A stretch of DNA of 64,000 nucleotides, taken from positions 2,790,001 to 2,854,000 of the forward strand of contig NC_134982.1 in NCBI RefSeq assembly GCF_965638725.1, in the 5' to 3' direction. This document shows, in pieces, positions 23,055 through 50,623 of the stretch. The DNA comes from Aptenodytes patagonicus. Lineage: Eukaryota > Chordata > Aves > Sphenisciformes > Spheniscidae. The notes beneath the pieces were generated by a model. The model was not told the origin of the DNA. It made no database searches and saw only the letters and a list, made by a program, of their open reading frames with translations. Made by a program: the position numbers and the translations under genes. Each line of letters opens with the position of its first letter. Position 1 is the first letter of the stretch.

Positions 23055-24724
23055 CAAAAACCCCGCAGGACCTTCACCTGGCAGGGTGTCTCCCAGCCCT
23101 GCCCTGCTGCAACAGCATCTGGCTGGTCCGAAAGCCCAGTCCTGGCCCTGGGAAACCTCCTCCGGCTCCTTGTTGGGAGCGAGGGGGAAATAGGGATGGG
23201 AAACCTCTCCCGGCTGCCGGGGAAGGAACTCAGGGTTGTTTTCTGCTTGATGTTGCAGATACTGCTCGCTAGCCGTTGTAGGAACCTCAGGGTGGGAGGC
23301 AGTGCAGGCTGCGCCTGGAATGGCACGTCCCCGTGCTCAGCGTCTGCCGTTGGGTCCTGAAAATCAGCCAGGGTTAGGCTGTTCCTGCTCAGCTATCCAC
23401 AGGGTTCAAAGGCGGTAGGTACAGCGCAGGAGCTGGCAACAAAATGCTTTAAGTTTAAAAAAATAAAAATAAATCCCTTCTGTGCTTCATGCTGTTCTTT
23501 TATTTCTGCAAGAAATCGGGCTGGTGCACCGGGGCAGGGAGCTGCGCTCAGAAATCCTCTCCCTCCTTGGAACCAAAACTCCCTTCTCCACGTCTAGTGA
23601 GGATGCTTGCGTCGTCTGTAGCTCTGGCAGAGGTCGAAGGGCGATGCTTCCCTTGGGATGAGACCGCCAACGCATCAAGACTCAGGAGCCGAGCTGGCTT
23701 TTGGGGTTGGAAAGGTTGGAATGGAGAGTCTGGGGGGGGAAAAAGCGCCTGTAGGTGAGTGAGCTCTTGCCTTGGGCCCTGTGTCCCAGGAAGGAGCTCC
23801 CTGCCCACGGGCACCTCCTAATCCCCATCCTGCAGCACTTCTGCTCGTCAGCTCGCTGGAGCTGCCAGGAGAATCAGGTGCCAGGACAACCGCTGGTGCT
23901 GGTAAGGTGGGGAGCACTTTTGGTGGCAGAGGCTGCAGGAAAAGCTCGATCCTTCCTCTGCGGCTGGGACCTGTGGGCAGGGTGGCAGGTTGGTTCGCGC
24001 TGGCAAGGTGCAGGCAGCTGGTGGCAGGGCCGGCGAGAGGCAAGGGGCCGAGCACCCAGCTCCCGGCTCCGGCTGAGCCCGGCTCCGGTACAACACGGAG
24101 AGAGCTCAGGCTGGTGGGATCTCATACCAGTGCTGCAGAGCTCCACTCCTGAAAGAAGCATAACTGGTATGAACAAAAAAATGAGGGTTGTTTGTTTGTT
24201 TGTTTGGGTGGGGGTTTTTTTCCAAAATATCCTTGGCCCAATTTTTTTCCAAAGAAGTTGCAGTGCGTTTCCAGGAGCTTGGGTAAAGTTTAAAATAAAT
24301 AAATGCAAAAGGAGCTGAAGGAGCTGGGGGTGCAAAGAAAACAAATGGGTTTGGGCCAAATGAGCTACGCCAAGGGGCTGTAGGAAATCCCACACGCTGA
24401 GGCCAGCAGGTGACTGCTCCAAGGCATGAAATACAGCATGGGAGCATTAGGGATGGTGGGGCCGGGAGAGGGGGAATGCAAAGCTGCAAAAGCGAAAGGA
24501 AAGTCTAAGCTTTGTTCTCTGACTGCGATGCTTTGAGGAGGAGCAATGTGCAGGTGGCGGCTGAGGCCGTGGTTCGGCGCAGCCGGGCAGGTCAGGCTGC
24601 CTGAAGTCAAGGAAAGAGTGAAATTGGGTCATCAGCCAACCATGTGTCCGTAATTCAAGGAAAACAAACAAAACATATGTGCATCAAGTTGATTGTGGCG
24701 GCTGCCCAGGAGCACCCAGGGAGG

Positions 24725-25003
24725 ATCATAGAATCATTTAGGTTGGAAAAGACCTTTAAGATCATCAAGTCCAGCCATTAACCTAACACTGCCAAGTCCA
24801 CCACTAAACTATGTCCCTGAGCGCCACGTCTACACGTCTTTTAAACACCTCCAGGGATGAGGACTCCACCACTTCCCTGGGCAGCCTCTTCCAATGCTTG
24901 ACAACCCTTTCGGTGAAGAAATTTTTCCTAATATCCAATCTAAACCTCCCCTGGCGCAGCTTGAGGCTGTTTCCTCTCATCCTTTCACTTGTTACTTGGG
25001 ATG
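24725..25003 (-). mobile_element. CR1 LINE 3' fragment, antisense
   Basis: The copy begins on the + strand with ATCATAGAATCATTTAGGTTGG, the reverse complement of a CR1 3' end. It continues through the CR1 tail, whose - strand encodes [22 protein letters not shown], and is truncated near 25003. It is the same subfamily as the copies at 621 and 58905. Confidence 0.93.
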
Positions 25004-28000
25004 CTCCATGCCCGCTCCCTCCTCCGGGTCTGCTCCACCAGCCTGTGCTAACCCGAGCACGGTGTTTCGGTGGCGCGTCCCCTCCGCCTGCTGCTGCCAC
25101 CAGCTGCCCAGGTGTCCCCACGGGTCCCCACCCACAGCCGCTGTTCCCACCTCTGCCACCGCTATGCCAGGTGTCCTTGGTCATGTCCCTGCGCCCGGGG
25201 GGGCCAGCCTCATCCTGAGTGCTGCGGTGCCGACCCCAGCACCCAAACCCGTCACCCTCAGGCCTGCAGTGCAGCTTGCCTGCCCTGAGCGTGGCCGTGC
25301 AGCTTAATGCCGCTTTGTCTGTGTTTACTGTGATAAAGAGCTTCACCCTGACGCCTCAAATCAACAAAACCACCCCAAATTGTTAGGCGCTGACCTGGGG
25401 TGTCCCCGTCCCCTGCTAACATCCTGTGACCATGGAGACCATGACCGAAAGGGGACGTGGCCCTCACCGGCTGTGGGACGGCCCCGCTCCCGAAGCCACT
25501 GGGTCCCCATGCTGCTGCACCCCCACGAGCCCCCTCGGTCTGGCCCGAGGGGCTGCTGTGGCCCTGGGTGGGCTTGGGCCTCTTTCCCCGCACACAGCAG
25601 GTTTCCCACGGTGGCAGATGGAGCACTAAGGACATCTAGTGGCACCCGTCCTGGAGGCCCTGAGGCATCCGGCACCGCACAGCAGCCCCAAAACCCCCCC
25701 CTGGGGCACGGCTACGGCCCCGCAGCAGCACCCCGGCCAGGCTCCCCAGGACGGCAGCCTTGTGCCCCTTGGGTCATCCCAGTGCTCCCATGGGAATGCA
25801 AACGGCACCGGCAGGTGGGCAGGGGTCTGGCATGGGGACGGGGACGTCCCCAGCCCCTCGGGCAGCGCAGAGGCCCTCTTGACCCAGACGTGAGGCACAA
25901 ACGTGAGGTGGGACAGTGCCACCACCACTGGGCTATCACTGCAGAGCTGCAGCGCTTGCCGGCTGAGGATGGCTTCGGTGGCGCCTGTCCCCAGCCCTTC
26001 CATGCCAGGGGAACCCCAGCAGCCGCGGGACCCACCGGCACCATGTCCCTTAAAGGCTTCCGAGGGCACACACGTGTGACACCGTCTCCGCACACCCTTC
26101 TGCGGGAGCAGCTATGGAGCAGCATGCCCACATCTCCGGTTCCGTCGCGCTGCAGCTGCAGGTGAAAAAAAAAAACCACAAACAAACCCAACCACCAAAA
26201 CCAATCCCCAAACCCCTTAGTTTCTGCAGGATTTCAAATTGCCGCAGCTCGCTGTGCCAGGCTGGCACCATCCTGCCCAAACCCGGGGCGGGTTGGGGCT
26301 CCCACCTCCAGCAGCCGGGTAAGCACAACACCGGGCACGCTCGTGGGCCCGAGCTGCCGCTCAAGAGCTGTTGAACACCCGGGACGGCGCAGGGGCCTCG
26401 CAGCCGCCCCGGCCATCTGCTCCCTCCAATTGCCGGCGCAGCGGAGCGCAAACATCGTTAACATACGAGGCCATTTAGGAGGGGTCACAGTTCAAGCACT
26501 GGTGACAACTGACAGTACAAACCCCTCCAGCTTTGCACGGCTGCGGGCTGCAGCTGGGGAGCGGGACCGGCAGGGCGTTAGCGGGGCCTGGGAACCGCAT
26601 CGACCGGCATCAAGGCTACGGACGAGGCTGAAAGAGGGATTTTTGCCGTGGGCACAGACTGTACCGGCAGCTGGCAACGGGGCCAGGGCTCCGCTGGGAA
26701 AACCAGGCAGTTTATCCCCAGTGCTGCATCCCCCCCACCCTGTGCAGCATCTCCCCCACCCTGTACGGCGCGCATGCCATCAGCAGGGGAAAAAAAATAT
26801 GCGTTTCTACAATGTTTGTATGTGCAGGTCAAGGAAAGAGGAAAAAATACAATCCAGACTCGTGATCTTTTTTTGCCCAGAAAGGGAAGCCCACACTTCA
26901 CCCGCAGGATGACGGGTCAGGAGGAGCCGGTGCTCGGACTGAGACTTTTTGGTCCTGCTTTAGCTTCCTGCCATGGATTTACCCCAAGCCTACAGCCACA
27001 CGGTCGTGTCAGGGGAGTCAAATGTTCAGCATCATGTGCCGGCAGACAGTTGCTCAGTGCTCTAGAGGGTAACACCAGTGTGAGCTCCGATGGTTTTACA
27101 TTGGCCACGACCAGCCAGCAGTTACAGAAGGGTCGCTAGCAGCGCCGGGAGGGAGGGTCTGGAAAACTTTCTGGAGAGGTAAGGAGCTAAAACTGGTTTA
27201 AGGTGGCAATTGCTGAGCTTACGGAGGGACTGTGCATCTGAACAGGAGAGCCTCGGCGACGGGAAATTCATCTGTGAGGAGAACTCCAGTATTTGATGTT
27301 TCTGTACGTCCAGGAAGATGTTTCGGGGTGAAGTATCTCCATTTGCATGACAGGAATTAGTCTCACGCCTCAGGACACGCGATGACCTGCGCACCGGTGC
27401 CCTCCATCCCTCCACAGCTACCTGTGAAGCCCCAGCTGCGGACAGAGTGGGTGCGTGCACTGAAGCCGCTCTGACGTAGCCGTTCCTGCCGAGTTAAACA
27501 GGCCACCAGATCTGCGGTTAAGAAGGAATTTTCTCCCTGCCTCATGCTCGTAAATCACTGGGGTTCAGAGCATTGTTTTGCTTTTTTCCCCCTTTCTCTA
27601 ACCTCGGTTAGAGGTTGCTTACCGAGATCAGCGGAGACCCGGAGCATTACAAATGCATCGCCTGTCTCCTGCTTTATTCCTAGATCCCATGCCTTGCCGT
27701 GGTTGGTATTTTATTCATTTATTCGTTGCAGCCTGGCGACTGCAGGAGTCGATGGAGTAGAGCTCCCGTGCACCTTTTAACACAAGATGGCAATCACTCA
27801 CCGGCACGTACAGCCACGGAGACCTGGTACTTGCTCCGGTCTCTGGTCCTTGCTCCCAGACCACTTCATATTCTCTCTCTCACAACACACACACACACGG
27901 AGCTTTGGCTTGGCTGAAAGTTTTAAAGAAATGCTTCCCATTAACGTGAGCACCCGCAAAGCTGGTGTGCCGCACCAGCTTAAGACAGACTGGTACCGGC

Positions 28001-28239
28001 GTGCCTTCAGGTGCACGGAGAGCCCACCACGCTGGACACTGCACTTGGGTTTGTGTTCGATGCTGGTTGCACCCAAGTATCTGACACGGGAGACTCCGAG
28101 AACAGGACCCTCTGAAATCGCAGTCCTGCCCCGCAGAGCTCTGCTAGCCACGACACACTTCAAGACTGCGGCTAGCAGTTCCGACAGCCGGCCAGAAACA
28201 GGGTAAAAGCTCTCCACTGAATGAAATAAAGAAGCCAAA

Positions 28240-31200
28240 GACTTGAATCTTTACCTTTTTTAATCAAAAACATACTCTGTTACAGAATTTCAGGAAAGTT
28301 AACTACAGTATATTATCCACAAACTAGGTCTAATGAAAAACATACAGTAAGCTACAAAGGAACTACTGGGAATTCTGTTGACCGCTTATCAAAAGGCAAT
28401 GGCTAAAAGAAACGCTTAACTAGGCTTTCATGCTCAAAAAACCCTCTCACGGTGAGTTTTGGGTTATGGGTACTTCGCAGCTCTCAATCCAGCCGAATCA
28501 CAACTTAGTAGTGCTACCAAACTTCACCAAAAAGACACAGAAAAAGGTACTGGAGCAAGAAAGCGCTAGGTGATTTTGGTGAGCTTGAAAGAATTAAGTC
28601 CTGTAAATTTAGGAGCGATGTATCACTCACAAGGCACAACAGCAGCCAGCAGTGCCAAAACCTCTGGAGATTTTGTCGACAGTAGTTCTGCTTTCCACCG
28701 GGTCTCACCAAGTGAAACTTTCATAGCGCTGAAAAGTCAAGTCAGTTCTTGGGGACCGCAGCAGCATCGTATGCGGCAGCTTTGACTCGGGGTGGTCGCA
28801 CCTCCCAGACCGTTTTCAGAAACGGGCAATCAAGAATAGCGTTTTGGAGGTGGATGACACGACGATTCAGCATCCAGCTCCTACATGACTGGTGGAGAAG
28901 TGCTTTCCATTGCTTTCGTTTCCCTGTCCAGGACCAAAGTGCCGACTACCCGCACCAGGGGTAGAAGCCACCAGCTTAGTGCTCATGAATAACGCAAATG
29001 CCTACAATAGGCAACTCGCAAATCTCAGTCCCAAGAACAGTGCCACGGTCCTCGAAAACCCGTTACCGGTCACGGAAACACTCCCGTTATTGGCAGGACC
29101 AGGCAAGACCATCGCTTTTAATGTTGGAGTCCTCCTTTAAAAGACAAAGTAACCTCTCAAAAATTGTGTCCTTAACAATACCTGACAACTAAGCACCTTG
29201 TAATTTTATAGAGCAGATGCTAAGTAGCATGGGGCCTGACAGGAGAAGGAGGGGAGGAAAGAGGATTTCTTAAAGGGAGCCTGAATCCCACTTAGGGGAA
29301 GGCCCATCTGGCTGTCTTTAACTGGTTGCATTAAAGAAGTGACCGGCGATCCCAGTCACTCTGCGTAGCAGAGTAAAAACGCAAAGCAAGGAGACAGTCC
29401 TTTCTAAAGCGCTTACTCTTCAAAGAAGAGATTAAAGATGTCTCAATAAAGACCACCATCAAGACGTAAACAACATTTGAAGGGTCCAGAGGCAGAAGCC
29501 CCCCCTATATACACTGGCACAGGAATTTTTTAACAGTTCCTAGTAAAAGAATTGAGGCAGTCGTTCCTGAGCTACGCAGAGAGGACGCTGTCGTCTTCAG
29601 AAGTGTCACAAGAAGTAAGATGGTCTCAGAGGTAAGGCACAGGAGTCGGACACAGGTTCAATGACTACTGCTGCTACAGACCTGTTCGGTGACTGGGGGA
29701 GACCGTGGTCTCCTTTGTACTTTAGGTCCCTCGCTATAAAGCAGCCAGCGTACTTCCCAGCTTTTCAGTAGGCTAGAGCCGTCAACGACGTGATTTGTAC
29801 CGCAGCCAGGGGGTCCAGGTCCCTAAGCACATCGTTCTTACCAAGCCCGGAAAAGCGATGTAAGGAACAAGCGTTTCTAACCAGCACCGCTTAGCGGTTA
29901 CGGCTCCTTCCAAGGGATTCCTCTTCGAATTAAGTATTTTTAAACCATTCCGGCGAAAAGGTTTCCTCTCCTACATCTCTACCGTGTTAACTTTAAATGC
30001 CCTTGCTTTCAAAACTAACACCACCACGGCTAAAGCCGGCTAAACCTTCTGGTGCTAATCCCAGCTCTCCAGTACATGAAGCGAAATTACAAAGTACTCC
30101 AGCACAATGCTTTTTTTGAGGAGCGCATAATTGAGGGTGAGAAACACGGGGGTAATTGCTTCATCGAAAGGACTAAGCAGAGCAGACATGGGAGCAGGAT
30201 CGCAAGCAAGAGACTGGTAGCTGAAAAAATACTTGTTGAATTCACTGAATTTGAGACATTCGGAGCTGAAGAGGAGACGGGATTCTGGCATTCTTGACAT
30301 CCCTGCCTACAGTGCGTATGGGGATCGTCACGGCTGTCAAGTAGCTGTAGCTCTTTTTTGAATCTCAGAAAAAGACGTAAATGCAAGACTGTCAAAGATT
30401 CAGTGTGCTGCTGCTGAAGGGTTTCCAATCCATTATGCGCTGCCTTTTATGCCTTGCCATAAGAAGTGGAAGCACAAGAATTAAGTTAAAGGCATATTAA
30501 AAACGAAGAGCGAGATTCTCTCATTTTGCCCTTTAACAGTTAGGATTGCATCTTACCGGTCACTGCCTGGTGGGTAAGATGGATGCCATTTCAGTATTTT
30601 TACTGCCTCACACAACGTTCAGATTTGTCCCGATGTGGAGCCTGTGAGTTCTTGGTTCCGATAAACTCATCTGATGTTATTTTGTTGTTCTATTCTGCAC
30701 GTTTTTTGGCCATCTGAATACTACGCTGTAGGTACCATTCACTGTAGGTAGAGACTTAAGGAGACTTGCAAAACATCTGCAGAAAAACCTAGTCTTAACA
30801 GCTGAATTCTTTCAGACTGTAATACCGGCAAGAACACCAACAGGCGGAAGCAGTCTTTCATTATTTTATCAAAGTTTGGCACAATCAAAACTTACACAAC
30901 TGGTACAGAGGGTTTTCTGTGAAGTGGCTATATACCCATCAGTCATCCTCCAAGATAAGCACCTTGCAAAACCACCAAGGTAAACAGGGAATAAGCTCAG
31001 GGACTCCTAATCAAACGAACAGTCTGTTTAAGCAATTCATCACTCAGAAGGCTAGACACTTCCCAAAAGCCGAGGCACCTCGAACCCGGGGGTAAGAGCA
31101 GGGCAGACAATTCAAAAGGGAGGTTGGCAAGAAAAACGTGTAGTCAGGCTTTTCATTTCTTCCCCCAAATCAAGTTTTCTGCTGTGGATGAAGCGTAACC

Positions 31201-33230
31201 GAGCGGCTGGTTAATAAGCTTCTCTGAGGATGTAGTCAGAATCCTCGACTGAAAGTGTTCCTCAAGAATCTGAAGAAACTTGCTTTTCGGACAAACTAGA
31301 TCATTAGGAGAGAAAGGAAAGCAAAAAAGGTTTTAAACTAAAGGCCTTGAGAAAAGCAAACGCTATTTTTCCAAACATCAAGAAGTTGCCCCATAAGAGG
31401 AAAAACAAAAGTGATCTCTTTAGAAGTTAGTCTGAAGGCGGCAACACTGTCAACGAAAACACGGAGAAAACTCATCCATTCCTGGCCATCACCCCGAAGT
31501 CATCTGTCTTCTGTGCTTCCACGCCTAGGACAGAAACAATGCCTGCTGACCTCTTTCGTAAGAATTTCAGCCGACGGGGGAAGCAATACCTAAACGCCGT
31601 GTGTCATAGCCCTCTACGGATTCCTGAAACCGTGCAAGAAGCTTGGCAGAAAGCTTCTGAACAATCTCTTCCCAGACTTCCACTTATGTTAACCACTGCA
31701 ACTGTGCTGCCAGGTTGGCTCAGTACAGTACGGCAGGCAGAGCGAACTGGCAGCGCTTGAAGGACTTGGGTTGGAGTCTCCGCGCTTGTAAGCCTGTTTA
31801 ACTAAGCTCCACCTCCACACACGCTGAAAAATAAGGAATTCCTGCTCCCTCTTCATACCCCATCGAATAGCCAAAAGAGATATCCTCAGGACGTGCTTTT
31901 TTTGAGAAGCAGTGAAAGTAAGAAAAATTGGACTTGCTTCCTGGCAAGTTTAAACCCACAAAAATTCCTACCACCACCGGCTGCTGCTGCTGCTGGTCTT
32001 GCAAAGGAAAGTAATCCATCACTCAAGATCAATGGTTTCGAGGTGCAGAATTACATAACAGAAGCAAACTAAATTTATAAAAATCAGGGTTTTCATAATT
32101 TTATTTATACTATCAACTAGAGAGAAAGCATACATATTGTATCTGTCATACAGTCAATACATTTGCATTTTTCTACTATAAATTCTCTATACAAAGTCAT
32201 TGCCAATTGATATGGTCATTGATGGCATAGGGCTTAAAATAACCAAGAGGTATAAAAACAAGTTTGCCATCTTGCCCTGAGTGGAAATGGTGAACAGATA
32301 CAAAAACTGGATCCTAAATGTTGATGTAATATTAGACATGATTTAATGGTATATGCAAGTAAAAAGAGTCATGCAACTTTTTAAAATACCTGCCAAGTTT
32401 TACTTGAGTAAAATCATAGAAGTCAGTAGTAGTTATGAAAATATGTTCCTGCCATTAGGTACTCATTATGCAATTTCAGTGGCAACTTCGCAGACTGGGT
32501 ATTTCACGTCGTATTTAAACTGAGTGCCAGCACTGAAAGTATCCGTTCCCTTTAGTGTTTTAAAACTCATGTGTCTATATAAATAAAAATTTAAGATATC
32601 TGTTTTAAAAACTAGTGAAGGAAAAGCCACATTTCTTTTCCTCGCTATTTTTAATCAATGCCAACAACGTATGTCTCATCCCTCACTTTTTGGCAGCTTC
32701 TACGTTTTAATCTGGAAAAACCGTAACAAGATAGTCAACAAAATAAAGAAGTCTTCTGTTAACTATTGTTCCCTAAAAAGAACATCACAAATCAGTTGGA
32801 ATTTTAAAGTTGCTATAAGGTAAATGTTTATAACTATTAGAAGGGATTTTCAGATATAAATATATATATAATATATATTCTGCATACAAAAGGCTCCCGT
32901 GAGGCTTATCACCAAGATGCCGTAATAGAGAAGGAAAGTTTCAAAGGGAACAAACCCAATACTGTAAAGTCTCTATAAGGCGTTTACCTTTCACTTTAAG
33001 CCCTGAGCCATGTATTATGACAATTAAGTTCTGAAAATAACTGAAATCCAAATTCTGCATGTTCGGTTTCTTTCTGCTAAGAGCAAGGCGGCAAACACAT
33101 TTTTAAAACCTGGTTTTAGAAGATTAAGCAGAACAAAAGTAAAATATATCTTCAGGTTATAAACAGAATTGTATTTTACAATCCACCATCCTCACAATAT
33201 AACGGCCCACAGCAGTGCAGCAGAGGGATC
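28240..33230 (-). other. SMAD4: Probable SMAD4 3'UTR
   Basis: This is non-coding sequence directly downstream of the SMAD4 stop. Two candidate - strand signals are seen: AATAAA at 32105-32100 (UTR about 1.1 kb) and ATTAAA near 28263-28258 (UTR about 5 kb). Mammalian SMAD4 transcripts carry a multi-kilobase 3'UTR, so the distal end is plausible. The proximal kilobase is strongly AT-rich, including a (TA)n run near 32862-32877. Only transcript data would fix the true end. Confidence 0.55.
32100..32105 (-). terminator. SMAD4: Candidate proximal SMAD4 polyadenylation signal
   Basis: The + strand TTTATT is AATAAA on the - strand, about 1.13 kb past the stop codon. Nearby - strand sequence is T/A-rich. 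It could give a short SMAD4 mRNA isoform. Confidence 0.4.
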
Positions 33231-47231
<14,001 letters not shown>

Positions 47232-48921
47232 CTAGGAGGAAAAAATATCTACATTAGAATTGTTTTTAACAAATTGCAGATCATGTTTCTAAGGAAGTCT
47301 GTGGCTTTTTGCTTCTTTTATTTTCAAGCTAAGTGCAGGATATTAAAAGCACATGAAAAAACTGCATTGCTTGTCCCATGATAGCTAAAACACGCTTAAG
47401 ACACTGCTTGCACAGTTTTAGATATAAGATTTTTTTTCCCCTAGTAACAATATTTAAATAAAGGTTATAGTTTATATACATGTACACATAGTATGTACAT
47501 ATAGAAAGGTAGGGATTATTAGATGAACAGGCTCTGAATCAGGAAAAGGAGAACAGTGACAATGATTTCCTATGTTTTATACTGGTAGGATGAAAGCAAG
47601 TGAAAATACTGACTGGGAATCAAGGGGCATTGATTTAAACAAAATTTGAATAGTGAAGAAGCATGAATGCACACCAGAATCATCTGTCATCTTTATTTAA
47701 TAATCCTGTTCAAATAGTTCAGCTATGTTCTGACCTCAGACTAACTCTATTTCTCTTTGCTAATCAGAAAGGCAAAAATTGTACCTGGCCGTTAGCTTAA
47801 TACACATTTATGTAAATTAGTACCGTGTGTATCTTTCTATACGAAAAATCCCAACTGGCACATTTGTCTTTACTTGTTTGGATCCAGCTTCTTCTGGATC
47901 AAGACAAATCAACTGAAGTCACTAAAAAAGCACTTCTAAATTGTCTCAAACAGAACTGCCTCATTTGCGCTAAATATAAGATAAGGAGTAAGTCCGTCCT
48001 AACACATTTGGCCTTTAAACTCCATTTGTTAAGAACCTGCAGTGGTTTCTGGTCATGAAGTCATTCTTCTCAAAGCCAGCAGACCTCATCCTTTTGAGGT
48101 TTCCTTTAATTCACAAATTAGAAGAGCTGGCCTGATTTTCTCAATTCTGAATGAGCTAATTACTACGCTTTATCTTGCTTTATCCAGAAACACAGGACAG
48201 CAGGTTTTGTGCACTCACAGAAAAGGAGTCTATTGTTGTCAAAAAGCTGCTCTGGTTCTTCAAGCACCTCTGGCTTCAGGTAGTCATGCACTAACACCAT
48301 TCTACCAACTATGTGGTCTGACTTTCCTAAGGCACTGGCAGCAAATACACAGAAGTGATTTTACTACATTTACATTTTCTGAGTAAGCTTAAAATATAAG
48401 CCTTTCTGAAACTAACATGTTGTTCTCAGCAATGTAAATAAAATATATTTGGTATTAATAGTTAAGGAAAAAAGCTTGTTTGCGTTATCTGAGGAACACA
48501 TCCAGTCAAAGACCTGTTACTGCACTGGAATTTTCCATGTTATTAGAGATACAGTAGTAGCAGCTATTTATTGGAAACAAATGCGTTGCACAAAAATAAG
48601 AGTGGGACGTTAACTTAGAAAGTTAACGCATCACACAAATTACAGTGTGAATGCATGGCTTCCCTTCTTGTACAAGGAATACCGTAACACAAATCCAGCA
48701 CAATTATAAAAGGAAACAAAATCTTCCCTGTTTAATATTTTGTCCAATTTCAACTTCAATACAGCACGCTTTGGTATACTTGGAAAAAACACATCACAAA
48801 TCCTTCCCCCCCCCCTCCATTTTCAATACTTCTCTTCTTTTGTAAGGATGCTCCTGGACCTAATTTTTCCCAAAGGAAAACAATTACCTAAAAGTTTGAG
48901 TAAGATCATTTTACCTAGCTA

Positions 48922-49053
48922 TTAAAGTTTCCCCTCAATGCTAGGGGTTTTTTCGCGCTTCAACTCAATAAGCCTCTTTTCAAAGTCAAGCTTAACCTGC
49001 CAGTCATTCTCCATGGCAACTCGCACTCGCATAAGTCCATAAAAGCTTGCCAG
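48922..49053 (-). other. Exon-like open segment C in SMAD4 intron 1, unidentified
   Basis: A good - strand acceptor (GTTCTATTCTGTTTTAG) is followed immediately by a 43-codon open frame ending at TAA; the in-frame codon just upstream is the TAG of the acceptor itself. The peptide includes LASFYGLMRVRVAMENDWQV and KLDFEKRLIELKREK and looks like a charged helix. I do not recognise the family. It could be a terminal coding exon of an unknown nested gene, a relic, or chance. Confidence 0.2.
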
Positions 49054-49536
49054 CTAAAACAGAATAGAACATCATTTTCCTTAAATATAAAACAGCATCC
49101 CAGATAGATATGCATAAGTAATCACAAGTAAGTGACTTGATAAAGCTATTAGCCAAAAGAGCATTAAATAAAGAGATGCTTAAAATTAACCATGCAGCTC
49201 TATCTTCTACATCCCTAAACTTATGAATGACAATTTTGCTTGCTGACTTTCAGAAGACTAAGACCAAGCAAATAAATCTTCATTTAAGTGGAATGATCTT
49301 CAGAAATGTTGAGTCACCCCTCAGCTGCCACCGCGCTCAACAGGAGCTTCTGACTGTTCAGCACTTTTAAAAGCCAGGCCACTTGTTTAGGATTTTGAAT
49401 ACTGTTACACACTGCTGGTGTGTAATTGCACGGTAATTCAGGAGCCTTCCTTTAGATGTCCCCTCTACAGAAATCCTGTGTTTAATCTTGCAATTTCGAT
49501 CCCCAGAAAAAGGGGGTGAGGTCAGTGGCTACCAAC

Positions 49537-49640
49537 CTGGCACATATTGATAAATGCTGCGACATATTTCTTCTGAAGCACCAGAAGCATTAGTATATTT
49601 TGCAGACAAGCCAAGTTTTTACGTTCCACAAATTTAGTTT
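49537..49640 (-). other. Exon-like open segment B in SMAD4 intron 1, unidentified
   Basis: The frame is open for 34 codons plus two bases between a weak GTGAG acceptor and a donor CCAG/GTTGGT. The peptide includes KNLACLQNILMLLVLQKKYV and AAFINMCQ. It ends in phase 0, which matches the start of segment C. Family unknown; it may be chance. Confidence 0.15.
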
Positions 49641-50456
49641 CTCACAAAATAGCTCTACAAGCCTATCTTTGACTGAGTCACACATTCAAGAGGTGCCTTA
49701 ACACCTTCTTACTATATTGCTTTCATGTGTGCAAATAAAAGCAAAATGCAATCTTAAGGCGTTATATTTTTAGAAGATAGCCTTTGAAGATAAGGCTCCA
49801 GCATGCCCTCAGACATGGAGTGCTAGATGTTCTGCAAAACAACAGTATGCTTGTGTGATTTAACGTTTATTTGATGCGAGCATGAAACTTCAAATTTGTT
49901 CCTTAGCACGCTCCCTGCCCAAGTGGGTGATCCCACACTACAGCTCAAGCTTAGATTTACAGTGGAACAGGTAGGGCCGAACATATTGAGCAAAGATCTT
50001 CTTACTTCCCTCTACCCAGGAATTTCATGGAAACAGCAGTGGGCGAGAGAGTGCTTTAGGGGAAAAGGGGCAGAGAGAAGAGACAGGGAACATGAGAAAA
50101 GCAGCAGCAGGAGACAGCCCTTTTGAAGTGAAGCTCTCAGCTTCGCCTACCAAGGAACAAAAAGGTATTTCTCTCCCTTTTGCTATAGTGTGATGCAAGC
50201 AGAACACAGAAGGAAAAAAAAAAAAAGGAACAAGCTAACATAAATGCTGACAAGTTACAAAGTTATAGAGAAGTACCTCATTATGTTATAGAAAGTAATT
50301 TATTTCAACAACTAAGTATTAACAGGTATGTTACAAAACAAGTGAACAACTAGTGTTCTGCGATAGTCTAAGTATTGTAACAAGAATAAGATCCTCTGAA
50401 GAGGAGATAAATCTGAAAGACAAAAGAAGTTAAGATTGCCAGGTAATTAACAACAC

Positions 50457-50623
50457 CTTTGATGATCTGCAGCAAACATGCTACTATCTCAGAGAACTGA
50501 TAAGTAACCATTAACTGAAACTCTTCCTCCAAGACTGATGCAGACTTGAACGAATACTGTAATTCTTCCGTACATCCTACTCCTCCACGGCTGCCTTGCT
50601 GAAGGGTGATGTATCTTTTTAGC
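50457..50623 (-). other. Exon-like open segment A in SMAD4 intron 1, unidentified
   Basis: After the acceptor TTTCATTGCACAG the frame is open with LKRYITLQQGSRGGVGCTEE and LEEEFQLMVTYQFSEIVACL, up to a possible donor AAAG/GTGTTG. The phase (one base carried over) matches the two leading bases of segment B. The donor is weak and the frame also continues open past it, so the evidence is thin. Confidence 0.12.

Larger units (their letters stand above)
20740..28239. other. Convergent intergenic region between MEX3C and SMAD4
   Basis: About 7.5 kb separate the two gene ends. The part from about 22900 to 27500 is GC-richer and holds long but uncharacteristic open frames (such as 25380-26165 on the + strand) that show no domain and are matched by open frames on the other strand. 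Identified contents are two CR1 copies, a 20-bp tandem array and a (GTTT)n run near 24188-24206. No gene is supported. Confidence 0.6.

Noticed and set aside
25380-26165. 261-codon + strand ORF in the intergenic region
   Set aside because: The DNA is GC-rich and the opposite strand is also open. There are no domain, splice signals or coding periodicity that I can see.
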